A stretch of 64,000 nucleotides of DNA, from positions 3,844,001 to 3,908,000 of the forward strand of contig OZ038435.1 in NCBI GenBank assembly GCA_964036275.1, written 5' to 3'. The DNA comes from Litoditis marina (taxonomy: Eukaryota > Nematoda > Chromadorea > Rhabditida > Rhabditidae). A model generated the notes under the pieces. The model did not search any database. It was not told where the DNA came from and saw nothing but the letters and a program-made list of their open reading frames with translations. The position numbers were made by a program, and so were the translations under genes. Within the stretch, counting starts at the first letter, position 1, and every line of letters begins with the position of its first letter. Below are positions 1 to 10,982 of the stretch, one piece after another.

Positions 1-135
1 TTCTCATGAGATACCTCATGAGCTACTCGTGAACTCTCAATGTTGTAGCATAGCAATCAATAGACTCTCATGAGAACCTCATGCGAATAGCTCATGAGGT
101 ATCTCATGAGATTTTTGAGGGATTGCTACGCCGCC
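1..135. repeat. Palindromic CATGAG-rich element, copy 1 (cut by window edge)
   Basis: CTCATGAG and its variants recur at high density, and the left and right parts are near reverse complements of each other. The right end reads GCTACGCCGCC. A related complete copy lies at 36931-37109 with the same GGCG...TAGCAA / CTACGCCGCC ends, so this is a dispersed foldback (MITE-like) element whose left end is missing from the window. Confidence 0.6.
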
Positions 136-3046
136 AGATTTGCTCTCTACTAATTATGGTTCTTGTGAGCTTTCGAGTTCCGAGTTTAGTTCAAGCTAGA
201 AAATGTTTAGGTTTTGTGTTTAGAGAATCCATTTTATTGCAAACATTGTTTTTTTTTCTGACATTGTATTTTTCTGTTCCCGGAACAATTGCCTGGATGC
301 TATGCCCCGCGGAAATAGTTTGTTTGAGCACGTGTTTTTACGTGTCTTTCCCCCTCAGGAAAACCGGAAACCGGAATAATCTGCAGATTGGGATGGAATG
401 AGAGTACGCAAACAAGCTCACTGACATATCACTCGGCAAAATATGAACTGAGAAAAATAGAAAATATGAGAGATTAGGTTGTACGTTTTGCTATTTAGAG
501 ACTATACGATGTATCTAGATGTGTTTGTAGTTCGGCGCCCGGCTTTTCGATCGAAATGCTTAACTTATGGTCGGTACGCTTGGTCGACATCAAACTACAT
601 AGAATATGTGGTCACTATGGTCCTGCTTGTTTTACAATAAAGTGTGTTTTTTGTGAAACACCAATTAACTTGAAGTTCCTCGAGTCAAGGGGAGGAATAT
701 TTAGTTTTGGTGGTTACGTCTGGGGTAGAGGCGAAGCGTACACTTTTATTTCCTTCCTTTCTCGAATATTCTTCCGTAGTTTATCGATATTCCTTAGATG
801 AGCTTTACATTTATTTAGACTTTGATTGAAGAACTGGTGAGAAAACGCGTAGATTCACGATATGAAGTGAATACGTTTTTGTATCATAACTAAGTTTTTT
901 CTGCCAGCTTTGTTTTCCGATCACGTTGTGGTCGTAATATCACACGTTACGGATTACGGTATAAATCACGTTATAGATCACGTTAAGATTTACTTCAGTA
1001 ATCACATAATTGACCATGTTATCAATCACGTGAATAATCACGTTGAAGATCACGTTGAGATTCACTTTATGGCCCGATCACGCGATCAAGTAAACAGAAG
1101 TGAACTTCTTCTCGTCTCTGCGCGTGTTTGATGTGTGGTTTGTGTGTCTAGGTTGGGGCCCGGACCAGTCCCGCACCAACCGGGCTACACGCGGCTGCAC
1201 GCAGTCGGCATACTGCCACACTCCTGCCACCCGCTCGCACGGCTACCACTAGTTCTCTGGGGCAGTTTGGGATTCATCCCTGAGAGTGATTTTTATATTG
1301 ACTAGAATTTCCTAAATAACTTTTGTATTTGCCACTTTGTCGACAAAAATAATTTTTCACAAATACATAACCTTCTTCACATAACACACATGTATAAAGC
1401 GTACTTATTGTCGACCTTCTGATGTACAAGTTTTCACCTGTCATCATTATTTTTCGAGTTCGGAGCAGTACAGTATAGTTGTTTCATTCCTATCTCGATA
1501 TCTACAGCATGAACTCGAAACATCGATTGAGTTTGGTTTCAGCATCAGTTTCTGTGTTCTTGTAAAAAGTGTTGTTCACCTGAGTACTGTAAACGTCCAC
1601 GTAGAAATGAAACTAACTATAACACAACTTTGTACTGTTTTTGATTCTTGAATTTCTTTTTCTATGCGCCCTCTCTCTCACATCTACTTTCTAGTGACCT
1701 GACAAGTCTCAAATATTCTGTTGGTGATTCAAATTTTTGAATGAAGTTTACTTCTAAATGATTAACTCTAAAAAACTTAAAATATCGTTTATTTCTTCTT
1801 TTTCAACTTGAACTGTTCCAATTATTCTGTTTTACATAACTCACATATATTTTGAGAAACAATTTATGCGCCTGACTACTATCAAGATTTATGATCAGTA
1901 AGAAATTATTAACTAACTACTTCAATAAAAAAGCTCAATATATCAGGGTATTAATAGAGTAATGTTCTCGAATAAAACATAATCGTCATTTTCATATTTC
2001 GTTAAGTTATTTTCTTTGGAGTGCCTTGACTCTTTTCATGTACTCGGACCTCGTTCAGGTTCAGCATCTAGCCAGTCATAGGCAGTTTCAAAGTACAAAA
2101 ACCACTAAGTAAATCAGTAATCAGTCAGTGGCAGTGCACAATTTGACACTTCTTTCTTGTACCTATGCATGAATTAATATCATTCATTTATTTCTTCAGG
2201 CTTCGAAGCATTTCGTGTTTAGCGTTATCCTGAGCTAAGCCACTCAACTTTTACGATGTATGATGTATCTACCAAAATGTGCGATTGTGTGATATTTTAT
2301 AAGCCACGCCAACTCATTTCCCCGCTATTTCTGTTTGAGAAGCTTAGTAAACCTAGGAGTAACTGAGTCATCCGAACTGACTGATGGTTTGAGTCAATAT
2401 TGCCACTCAATTATCTTCCAGCTCCTTTCTGTTTGCCGTTCGTATAAGCAAACAGATTGCCGCTTGAACCCCAACTCCGGAAATTCTCTAGAAAACGTGA
2501 AAATGAAAATTCCCACTTACCTATTCACACCTTTTTTTGCAGAAGACCATGAAAGGGTTCAAGTTTCAGTGACCGAATCTTGGCTGTAGTATACACGCTA
2601 TAATGCGAATTTCGCGAAATTCCAACGAAATTGCGAATTTCGAACGAACAGCAATAGAATCAAACTACAAACACAGCGGGATAGCAACACGCTTTTTCTG
2701 CAAATAGCAAACCCTATCTATAGGCAATATGAAGGCATATAGATCTCTCGGTCATACAGAGATGTCTGGGAAACAAGTACTTTACGTGCTATGGAATTCG
2801 GTGACGGGTCGCCGGCGAGGTCGCCGGCGAGTCGCCGCCAAATTCCAGAGTAGGAACGACATTGACTATAAATAGTTAGAACAAGGCTTTGTCTATCGAC
2901 CAAACTACGAGACGGTGTCACGCTTTCTTATACCAGAGCAGTTCACAATTGTAATATTCACTTCCACTATGTCATTCCTCGATTTCCCGGATTTAATATC
3001 GATTCGTTCATATTAGTTAAACTGTATTGATTTATCAGTTCTCAGG
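136..3046. other. Repeat-rich intergenic DNA upstream of the astacin gene
   Basis: No convincing gene is seen here on either strand; the open frames are short and resemble no family I know. The stretch holds a 12-bp minisatellite (964-1071), a GC-rich patch around 1150-1260, short GTCGCCGGCGAG repeats near 2808-2835 and part of a dispersed element with the ATCAAACTACAAA signature near 2650. The promoter of the astacin gene presumably lies at the right end, but no clear TATA or initiator can be assigned. Confidence 0.5.
964..1071. repeat. 12-bp minisatellite, 9 units
   Basis: Nine consecutive 12-bp units follow the pattern RATCACGTTRWR, with degenerate units at 988, 1000, 1012 and 1060. Less regular copies extend left to about 919. 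In one frame this reads as a four-residue repeat of the N/D-H-V-x type, but nothing else supports a coding role. Confidence 0.75.
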
Positions 3047-6000
3047 ATGTCTCCCGCACTACTATGGGTACTCCTGGGCTCCGTCTGCGGTGTTGCCGCG
3101 GCCCAGTTCACTGCCCTCACGGACGTGGACTTCGCCAATGCCGCCTACGTGCCCATTACACGCCGCGCACGGTCACTTCACAATGATATGCGATTCGGAC
3201 AGAGGGTAGGCACATTTTGTGAATTTCATGTATATCAGCAGCTATTCCCTGTCAAAGGAAAGGTGGAAGTATACTGTATACCTGAATTATGGTGTCAAAA
3301 CGCGCTTAGATGGTATACTGACCCCGTGTGCAAGGATATCCAAATTACTTTGAGGAGACGTAGTTGTGATGTCTAAAACTCGGGACAACCCTGAGTGCGT
3401 ATGCTAGAAGATCCCGGCACTTTCATCCCATCCTGCGTCTCTCGCTCTGCTCCACTATTTCTTGTCACTCACATCCCGGCGGGATGTGGGAGCAGAGAAA
3501 TAGTGTATGTTAGAGGAGACGCAGGATGGCATGAAGGTGCTGGGATCATCTAGCATACGTACTCTGACTGAGATGTGTTGTAGTTTGGGCTCTATATAAG
3601 CCAAAATTCACGAATTTCCTCAGAAAATCAACGAGGTTAACATACAAACTACAAAAACGGCAGGTCGTAGCAACAAACACCGTATAGACGTGCCTTGGTA
3701 GGATTGAATCCTATAAACTATAGATTATTGTTTCAGCGCCTGAAACGTGCCGGAGTCGCCGTCGCCGCGGACAAGGACAAGTGGCCCAATGGCAGAATTC
3801 CCTACGTTCTCTCCGCCGCATACAGTGAGCCAAACGATTTATTGAGTGTGACCAAATCTGAGTTGTAGTTTGATCTGCGCGCACCGCAGAGATAGCGAAC
3901 TGCGACTGAAAACCAGAAGGAAAAACTACAAGCGAAAGATGTACCGTTTCAGCCTGCCCTTGCCTGAACGTCCCCTACAACTCAAGAAATACAGAATAAA
4001 ACTGCTTTTCGAATAGTCAGATTCCCTATTATGACTTTAGAAGGACTGCAAATTATCTATTATGATTGATATATAAGTATAAGTTACGTACGTTTAGAAT
4101 GTTTAGAATTGTTTAGAATGTTTAGAATTCTCAAAAACTACATGCGGTTAAGTTTGGTAGTTCAAACTGCAGTCGCAACATTCAGCGAAGAATATTTTTT
4201 TGTTGTTATCACTTTCGAAAAGGAAAATGGTTGAGATCAAGCTACAGGGTTCAAACTATAAGATGCGGCGTTCAGTCGATTCGATATCTTCGGACACGCT
4301 GGTGAAAAGTTCCTTCCAACTATTTTATTTCATTGATTACTATTTCATAAAATATTGTAGATGTTTTAATTCCTTTTACGGGAGAATAACTGTTTGCTTG
4401 AATGATAGTAACTCGCAGTTTCGAACACTTTTGTGTGATATTTAACTTTTGAACTTACACGTGCTATTCTACTAGTGAGTTTCTGCCCCTTTTCAGCCTG
4501 CAACACCTACAACAGTATATATTTCAATATTTTCGTTAAAAAAAAGTAATTGATCATCTCACGTGATACACGTGATTTAATATACTATACTAGTCAGATC
4601 CTGCCCCTTTCCAGCGCAGCACCAGCGTGCCGTTATCGCGCGTGCCATCGCCGGCTACAACCAGAAGACGTGCATTCGATTCGTGCCGAAAACGGCCGCG
4701 GACCGCGACTATGTCGTCATCGCCAAACTCGATGGGTAAGTTTGAAATTATATATAATTATGTATCCTCAATTATATTAATTACAACTGTAGAGACAGGT
4801 AAGTAAGTTCAATTGGTATGTCGCTCGATCGCTCGATCGCTCGATGCGTAAGTGTGAACTCCAAATCATTTGTTGAAAATAAGTTTCACGTGGCACTCGA
4901 ACCTAGCCCGAAACTCTGGTATACGAAAACGGGACGCTAGCCACCACTTTACGAACTGCGCTTCCAGAAATAGTAGATGAAAGAAGACTACCAGTAGATA
5001 CATAGCGAGGTATACAGTATGCTGCCGTATTTGTTTGTGTGAGGACTGACGACTGCAGGGCTCGGTGTAGGTAAAGCAGACTAGAACACAGTCACTTTGT
5101 TCCATGTGATCGGGTGGAAATCGAAAACTATGCCGACTCTTCCGATCAAACTACAACTCAAATTTGGTCACCCCGTGTGTAGTTTGCACTCGTCTTCTTA
5201 TAGTTACTATACAAACTTCGCGAGAGTCAGTGGAGATTTGCTCTGCTCTCGGTTTGTAGTTTGACCACAAGGTCTACTCTGGGAGCAATTCGAGAATTAT
5301 GCTGTGTTTTCGATCAAAGTACTACACAAAGTCACACAAATGGTAGTTTGTACTCTCCGTCTTTCAAGTTGCTATGTCGGCTTCGCCAGAGAGGATGGTG
5401 TTTTGTTTCCCTGTTCGTTATTTGACCACAAGTTGTTCAAAGAACCTCAAAAATTATCTTCCTATCAAGCTACAATATACAACCTACAAAACTTAGTCAC
5501 ACAAATTGTAGTTTGTACTCTCCTGCTTTCAGTTGCTATGCCGACTTCGCGAGAGTGGGTGGCCGGCAGCAGGTCTCCCTGGCAGACGAATGTATCGACT
5601 ACGCCACCATCATCCATGAACTAATGCATGTCATCGGTAGGTCGTCAACTATAGTTCTCACATTTCTCATGTGGCCTCTTACAGTATGCTTACAAAGTGG
5701 CCAGGCTATTTATCAACATCTTGAAAAATGTGTTATTCGCAATATATTTTTGTATGCACGCTGCTGAATCACCATGTAGGAACAAATTCTATGTTTGAAT
5801 ATCTTGACATCAAGAAGTGAAAGGGATAGGCTCTTTGTTACATAAGACATGAATCATATATTCTGTACTCTGAACACTGCATGTAGGGTTCAGCTGTTGT
5901 GTTTGTAGTTTGATATCTGTGCTTTTCGGTCGTAATTCGCCATCTCTGATGTACATCGAAATCAAACTAGAACACAGATTTGGTCACAATATTTTTAGTC

Positions 6001-7421
6001 GATGGATAATTCAGATTTTCCACGTTCACCGTCCAACAAACTACAATTAAATATACGGAGTGACCAAATCATCCTTGTAATTTGATCTCGTTACACGGCG
6101 TGATTAACGAATTTCCTACAAAAGGCAATGAGATCAAACTACAAACACAGCAGAACAGAGCAACACAGACTGTATGGGAAGAGCGAATCCTATATATCGC
6201 AACCGTTTTCAGGTTTCATCCACGAACATCAGCGAGACGACCGTGATGGATACGTATCGATTACCTGGGAAAACGTCATACCGGGTGGGTTCAAGAAACA
6301 ACTACATTGAAATGGAAACGAAAGACGTGTATTTTGTCAATGCACGTTATTCATGTTTGTGTCACGTTTCTGGAAATAGTGTAGGGAAAGAAGAGACGCA
6401 GGATGAAGTACTGGGCGCCGAGATTTGGAAGCTACGACACAGTAACCTGGACGTATTTCAGGTGCGGACACGGATTTCGCAAAACTGTCCAATCTGGGTT
6501 TGTCGTATTATGGAGAGACCTATGATTATCTGTCAATTATGCACTACGAAAGCAACGAGGGAAGTAAAAACGGAAAGAACACCATCGTGGCCAAGGTGTG
6601 TTCGGATCTTGTATCTGCTTCCATAGAATATCAAAATTTGGCAAAAGTTAAAATCTTCGGTTTTCCATTGGTACAACCCTCCCTCGCCAATATTCATGCA
6701 GTACCTCGTACTCTGCCAAATGTTCATGAAGTTCATCAAGGTGTACCTCTCATACAGTGAGAATGACCTACAGCTAGTATAAACAAATGTGATTTCTACT
6801 AGTTTAAAAAAAAAATTTCAAAAAAAAGTTTTAGTTGAATATCCTGAAGTTTACGTTGCACATTTCATATAGTATAACTTGCAACTTGTAGAGCAATTTT
6901 CTATTCTACTTTCCTATTTTATCTGTTACTTTTTCAAATAAATACTTTTGAAGGAACGGAAGTGCAAGCTGAAGTGCAAGCTATACCACTCACTTAAAGG
7001 GGGGCAGAAAGGAAAGCTAGTTTAAGTACCCCGGGGTACCTAAATATAACGTTGCGCGCGCCAAAACAGGCAAACGCGTGTCAACCGTATGCAAATTAGG
7101 TTCGTTAGTTTGAATTAAAAGTAATACTTATCGGTTTCGCTTGATACGCGCTTTCATATTAACTTTCCTTTCTGACCCCCTTTAAACAATATAATTACTC
7201 ATCTTCGAGTTTTTAAAGCACGTTTACGTTGCAGTTCTCATACTGTGAAACCAACAACTTGTAAAACCACTATTCCTACTTTTTATCTTTTAGTTTCAAA
7301 AACTAATTTCCAGAATGCCCGCTTCACTCCGGTGATGGGACGGAGCACGGACTTCTCGGCCAGCGACCTAAAACGGGTCAACAAAGCCTACTCCTGTTGG
7401 GCATACTTAAAGAGCGGTTAA
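3047..7421 (+). CDS. Secreted astacin-family zinc metalloprotease
   Basis: Seven exons (3047-3205, 3737-3824, 4615-4735, 5533-5636, 6213-6284, 6462-6595, 7314-7421) join in frame to 261 residues. Residues 1-19 are a signal peptide. A short propeptide ends in a furin-like RLKR (54-57), followed by WPNGRIPY, the usual start of the mature domain. The zinc site [19 protein letters not shown] begins at His151, with His151, His155 and His161 as ligands and Glu152 as catalytic base. The Met-turn SIMHY is present. The four family cysteines pair as C102-C254 and C124-C143. There is no EGF or CUB tail, so it is a minimal astacin. The start was chosen because ATG lies one base after a 3' splice acceptor (AG at 3044-3045), which suits SL trans-splicing, and opens a signal peptide. 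The usual prodomain FxGD switch is degenerate (LHND, with Asp47 kept). Its physiological substrate is unknown. Confidence 0.93.
3391..3568. repeat. Foldback element in astacin intron 1
   Basis: The sequence is an imperfect palindrome centred near 3479 (CATCCCGGCGGGATG). The outer arms, about 3394-3441 and 3517-3561, are reverse complements with few mismatches. A lone arm-like fragment with the same GAGACGCAGGATG core occurs at about 6368-6415 in intron 5. This fits a MITE and would fold into a long RNA hairpin in the pre-mRNA. Confidence 0.8.
5175..5570 (+). repeat. Tandem triplication of the intron 3 / exon 4 junction
   Basis: A unit of about 165 bp occurs three times. Each contains a T/C-rich tract, an AG acceptor and the first ~25 bases of exon 4. 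Acceptor positions are 5202-5203, 5367-5368 and the real one at 5531-5532. The two upstream copies are diverged and do not maintain the reading frame into the protease domain, so they are decoy junctions inside intron 3. Confidence 0.75.
6057..6200. repeat. Dispersed element with TAGTTTGATC / GATCAAACTA ends
   Basis: This copy lies in astacin intron 4. It has GTGACCAAATC at the left, a diverged TTTGATCTCG, a central ACGAATTTCC, then GAGATCAAACTACAAACAC, GAGCAACAC, GTATGG and GAATCCTATATAT at the right. The same order of blocks recurs at 33590-33746 and 37170-37290, and in fragments elsewhere. Confidence 0.65.
6994..7185. mobile_element. TTAA-flanked MITE (piggyBac-like) in astacin intron 6
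   Basis: The 192-bp element starts TTAAAGGGGGGCAGAAAGG and ends with the reverse complement of TTAAAGGGGGTCAGAAAGG, giving ~23-bp terminal inverted repeats with TTAA at both ends. It has no coding capacity. TTAA target duplication is typical of piggyBac-type transposition; the superfamily assignment is inferred from that alone. Confidence 0.75.
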
Positions 7422-7553
7422 CTTTACTAGAAGTAAATGAACGAGAAACGTTAAGTCTCGTAAAACGTGGAGTTTTTGTAGTGCACTTTTCGTAAATTCA
7501 CAGAAAGCTGCACTTTTCATTTTGTCACGTTTTACAAGTGACCTTCCAAACAA

Positions 7554-7559
7554 AATAAA
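7554..7559 (+). terminator. Poly(A) signal of the astacin gene
   Basis: AATAAA lies about 130 bases after the astacin stop codon in a suitable 3' UTR position. Confidence 0.6.
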
Positions 7560-7933
7560 GACCTCGAGAAACTAGTCACGTGAGACTTCGATGAGCGAAC
7601 ATTTTCCACAATACGTTATGATTTTCTGTTGTGTTCCGCACGTTTCACTAACCCTTTTCCTATAATAATTGAAGAGAACTTCTTTATTTGACCTAGAGCA
7701 AACTACAAAGACTATAGCACCTGTTTTATAGATCAGAACATTACCGATTCGAACTGAAATTACGTGTTACTTATTGTTCCCCCACTGCATATTGTTGTAC
7801 ATATCGTGTTGTCAGCCTGTTAATAAATTTTACCTTGTTTCAACAGAATGTTCCTAAACTTTTCCGCAAAATGTGTAGATCAAATTATCTGTTGTAGTTT
7901 ACTAGACACTATTCGGTCGGCGGAGTACTACAT

Positions 7934-8266
7934 AGGTGAAAAGTCACGGGCCTAAAAGGTTCCTTTTAGGCCCGCGATTTCCGTAGCCGAAATCACCCTA
8001 TTAGGGCCTACTAGGGGCGCTTAGGGCAAAATTTTTCCTCTCAAATACTGGATTAAATATGTTTTTCTTGCTCTACCTTGTGTATATACTCGAGAAATGT
8101 GACAAAACATAGATTAGAGCAACATAGTTGCAGTTAAAATCAAAAACAATGAAAAAAGCTAGGTCGATATCAAAAACGCGGCCCTTTTAGGGTCTTTTGG
8201 GCACGCGTTTGCGAAATCACCCAAAATTTCCCTTTTAGGGGCTAATAGTCCCTTGACTTTTCACCT
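7934..8266. mobile_element. 333-bp MITE with AGGTGAAAAGTCA ends
   Basis: The left end reads AGGTGAAAAGTCACGGGCC and the right end is the reverse complement of AGGTGAAAAGTCAAGGGAC. The interior has CCTTTTAGG-type palindromes and no open frame. A clear target-site duplication is not obvious. It lies between the astacin 3' end and the large inverted repeat. Confidence 0.75.
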
Positions 8267-8350
8267 GAGTATGAACTAGTCATATAGTATTCATACCCAT
8301 GTTTGTTTACAATAATTTGAGAAACAACCGCTCGCCAGAGCCAAAATTCA

Positions 8351-9075
8351 AATTCATGAAAAAGTGGGGGCCCAACGACTGTGAGATTTGTCTTCTGCTG
8401 TGCGCCCCTTAGACAACTACTCTCAAATGGAACAGCTACTGCTACAAAAACCGAAAAATACTAAACTACTTAAGTGTAACTTCATTACAAACATACAAAA
8501 GTCGTAAAATATTTTCTCAACCCTTTAAACTAGAATCTGTAAATAACCGAAAAATACTAATATACTCAAGTATAAATGTTCATTACAAACATACAAAAGT
8601 CGTAAAATATTTTCTCAAACCTGTGAACTAGAATCTACAAGTCACAGCTGCGAAAGAGAGAACAACTTTTGAATAATATGACAAACGTTATAGCACCTAG
8701 AATTGAAGTAATGATCAAAAACACCAACCATTGTGCACAAAACCAGGAACTCTATAATTGACTACGTTGAGTTAACATCTGTGATTTGTAGATTCTAGTT
8801 TACAGGTTTGAGAAAATATTTTACGACTTTTGTATGTTTGTAATGAACATTTATACTTGAGTATATTAGTATTTTTCGGTTATTTACAGATTCTAGTTTA
8901 AAGGGTTGAGAAAATATTTTACGACTTTTGTATGTTTGTAATGAAGTTACACTTAAGTAGTTTAGTATTTTTCGGTTTTTGTAGCAGTAGCTGTTCCATT
9001 TGAGAGTAGTTGTCTAAGGGGCGCACAGCAGAAGACAAATCTCACAGTCGTTGGGCCCCCACTTTTTCATGAATT
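8351..9075. repeat. Large near-perfect inverted repeat (297-bp arms, 131-bp spacer)
   Basis: Arm 1 (8351-8647) and arm 2 (8779-9075) are reverse complements, equal in length and nearly identical. Within each arm an internal block of about 100 bp is itself duplicated (CGAAAAATACTAA... twice). A transcript across it would form a ~297-bp double-stranded RNA. There is no open frame and no recognisable transposase. It could be a foldback transposon or a hairpin-RNA locus. Confidence 0.92.
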
Positions 9076-9194
9076 TTTCTCTTTTTGTTTACATGCCGTA
9101 GGTATGTAGAGAAGTGGTTTGATCTGTACGGTGCAGATAAAATTGTTTTCTTAATGAACCACTTGCCGAGTATTACTATCATTTGAGAAAAATA

Positions 9195-10160
9195 TGACGT
9201 CAACATTGCAGTTCTAAAAACTTACTTTCTGCCCTCTGCCCTTCAGAATCCCAGAATACGTCATGTTTGAATGAAGTTTCATCGTAAATTGACCATTTCT
9301 AAGAAACTTTCAGCATTCGAAAACATATTTCACGTCAATTTTTTGAGAGTTGACGTCATCTGGCCTTCTGATTTCCAGAATAAGTCATATTTACATAAAG
9401 TTTTGTCGTTAATATACCATTTTTAAGATATTTTCAGCATTTGAAAATATATGCGACGTCAACTTTGCAGTTTTCAAAATCGACTTCATCTGGTCTCCAG
9501 AATCCCAGAATACATCACTCTCAGATTGAGTTTCACCGTTAATTGACCCTTTCTAAGATATTACCATCTTTTAAAAATATATGTGACGTCAACTTTGCAC
9601 TTTTCAAAATCGACGTCATCTGGTCTCCAGAATCCCAGAATAAATCACTCTCAGATTGAGTTTCACCGTTAATTGACCCTTTCTAAGATATTACCATCGT
9701 TTAAAAATATATGTGACGTCAACTTTGCACTTTTCAAATCGACGTCATCTGGTCTCCAGAATCCCAGAATACATCACTCTCAGATTGAGTTTCACCGTTA
9801 ATTGACCCTTTCTAAGATATTACCATCGTTTAAAAATATATGTGACGTCAACTTTGCACTTTTCAAAAATGACGTCATCTGGTCTCCAGAATCCCAGAAT
9901 ACATCACTCTCAGATTGAGTTTCACCGTTAATTGACCCTTTCTAAGATATTACCATCGTTTAAAAATATATGTGACGTCAACTTTGCACTTTTCAAAAAT
10001 GACGTCATCTGGTCTCCAGAATCTCAGAATACGTCACTTTTAGATTGAGTTTCTCCGTTGATTGACCCTTTCTAAGATATTATCATCATTTGAAAATATA
10101 TGTGACGTCAACTTTGCACTTTTCAAAAATGACGTCATCCGGTCTCCAGAATCCTGAAGG
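9195..10160. repeat. ~130-bp tandem array with paired TGACGTCA sites
   Basis: TGACGTC starts recur at 9454, 9584, 9714, 9843, 9973 and 10103, a spacing of 129-130 bp, with more diverged units at 9195 and about 9330. Each well-kept unit has GACGTCAACTTTGCACTTTTC followed by a second GACGTCATCTGG. About eight units in all, the right-hand five being most alike. No coding potential is seen. Confidence 0.92.
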
Positions 10161-10488
10161 ACGTCAGGAATAGAATACTTCATACTCAAATAAAAGTCAC
10201 GATGGCATCATATTTCAATTTTCAAGCAAATCGGTAAATGTTACTCTAAGTTACAATACAGTTTGAGTTGTCGACCGGACAGAGAGAGTGAGAGAGCGTG
10301 CTAAATGGAGAGACGCAGACACGTTCCGAAAAATGTCTATAACTTTGAATAAAACGATTTTTTCTTGAATTTTTTTTTGCTCCGCGAGTTGTTTGAGTAG
10401 GTATCACATGTCTTCCACAATTTTCAACGAATTCGGTTGAGTAGAAACTCTTGAACTGGGTTTACTTTTCTTGTCACAACCCACACAC

Positions 10489-10508
10489 ACACACACACAC
10501 CCACACAC
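10489..10508. repeat. (CA)n microsatellite
   Basis: A run of CA dinucleotides interrupted once by an extra C, in the intergenic DNA before the next promoter. Confidence 0.9.
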
Positions 10509-10679
10509 GACGGAAGTTGGCGCTCTTGATGAAGCGCATGAGGTCATAACTTGGCTCAAACTTAACCGATTCCGCTCAAATTTGAAACACGGTTAGGGAA
10601 TTAGCTATAGAAAACAAGTACATCAATAAAAACTTTGTTTTGCGAATTTCAGCTTTTTTGAGGAGAAACTAAAAAAACG

Positions 10680-10982
10680 GAAGCGCGCATTAGCCGGACC
10701 AAAGACAAATCTCGCACAGCGCTTCGCGCTGCGCGCGATTCTGAGCCTCCGGGAGTCTGGGAGTCGGCCTACTTGAAAGAGGCGGTCTCCTTTGATCGCA
10801 TGCCGCGCTGGGAAAAGGGGGCGGGGCGTCTGAAAATCAGCCAATCAGCGCGCGACCGGAAACGACACGCCCACCGATTCCCAACTTGCCTCTGGGAAAC
10901 AGGGGGCGTTGCTTATCAGGTAACGGTCAACAAGAATGATCGAGACTCCCGCCCGACACTCATCGATCTCTTTCATTCAAAC
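10680..10982 (+). promoter_or_regulatory. GC-rich promoter with GC box and CCAAT box
   Basis: This CpG-rich stretch stands out from its AT-rich surroundings. It contains GGGGGCGGGGC at 10817-10827 and AGCCAATCAG at 10839-10848, both classical proximal promoter elements, plus a second GGGGGCG near 10898. It ends at the ATG at 10983. No 3' splice acceptor lies directly before this ATG, unlike the other genes here, so conventional transcription initiation is the likely source of its 5' end. Confidence 0.6.

Noticed and set aside
81..401. A 106-codon open frame at the left edge
   Set aside because: It starts inside the CATGAG foldback element and resembles no protein.
910..1131. A 73-codon frame over the 12-bp minisatellite as a gene
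   Set aside because: The frame is explained by the repeat period; no promoter, splice site or homologue supports it.
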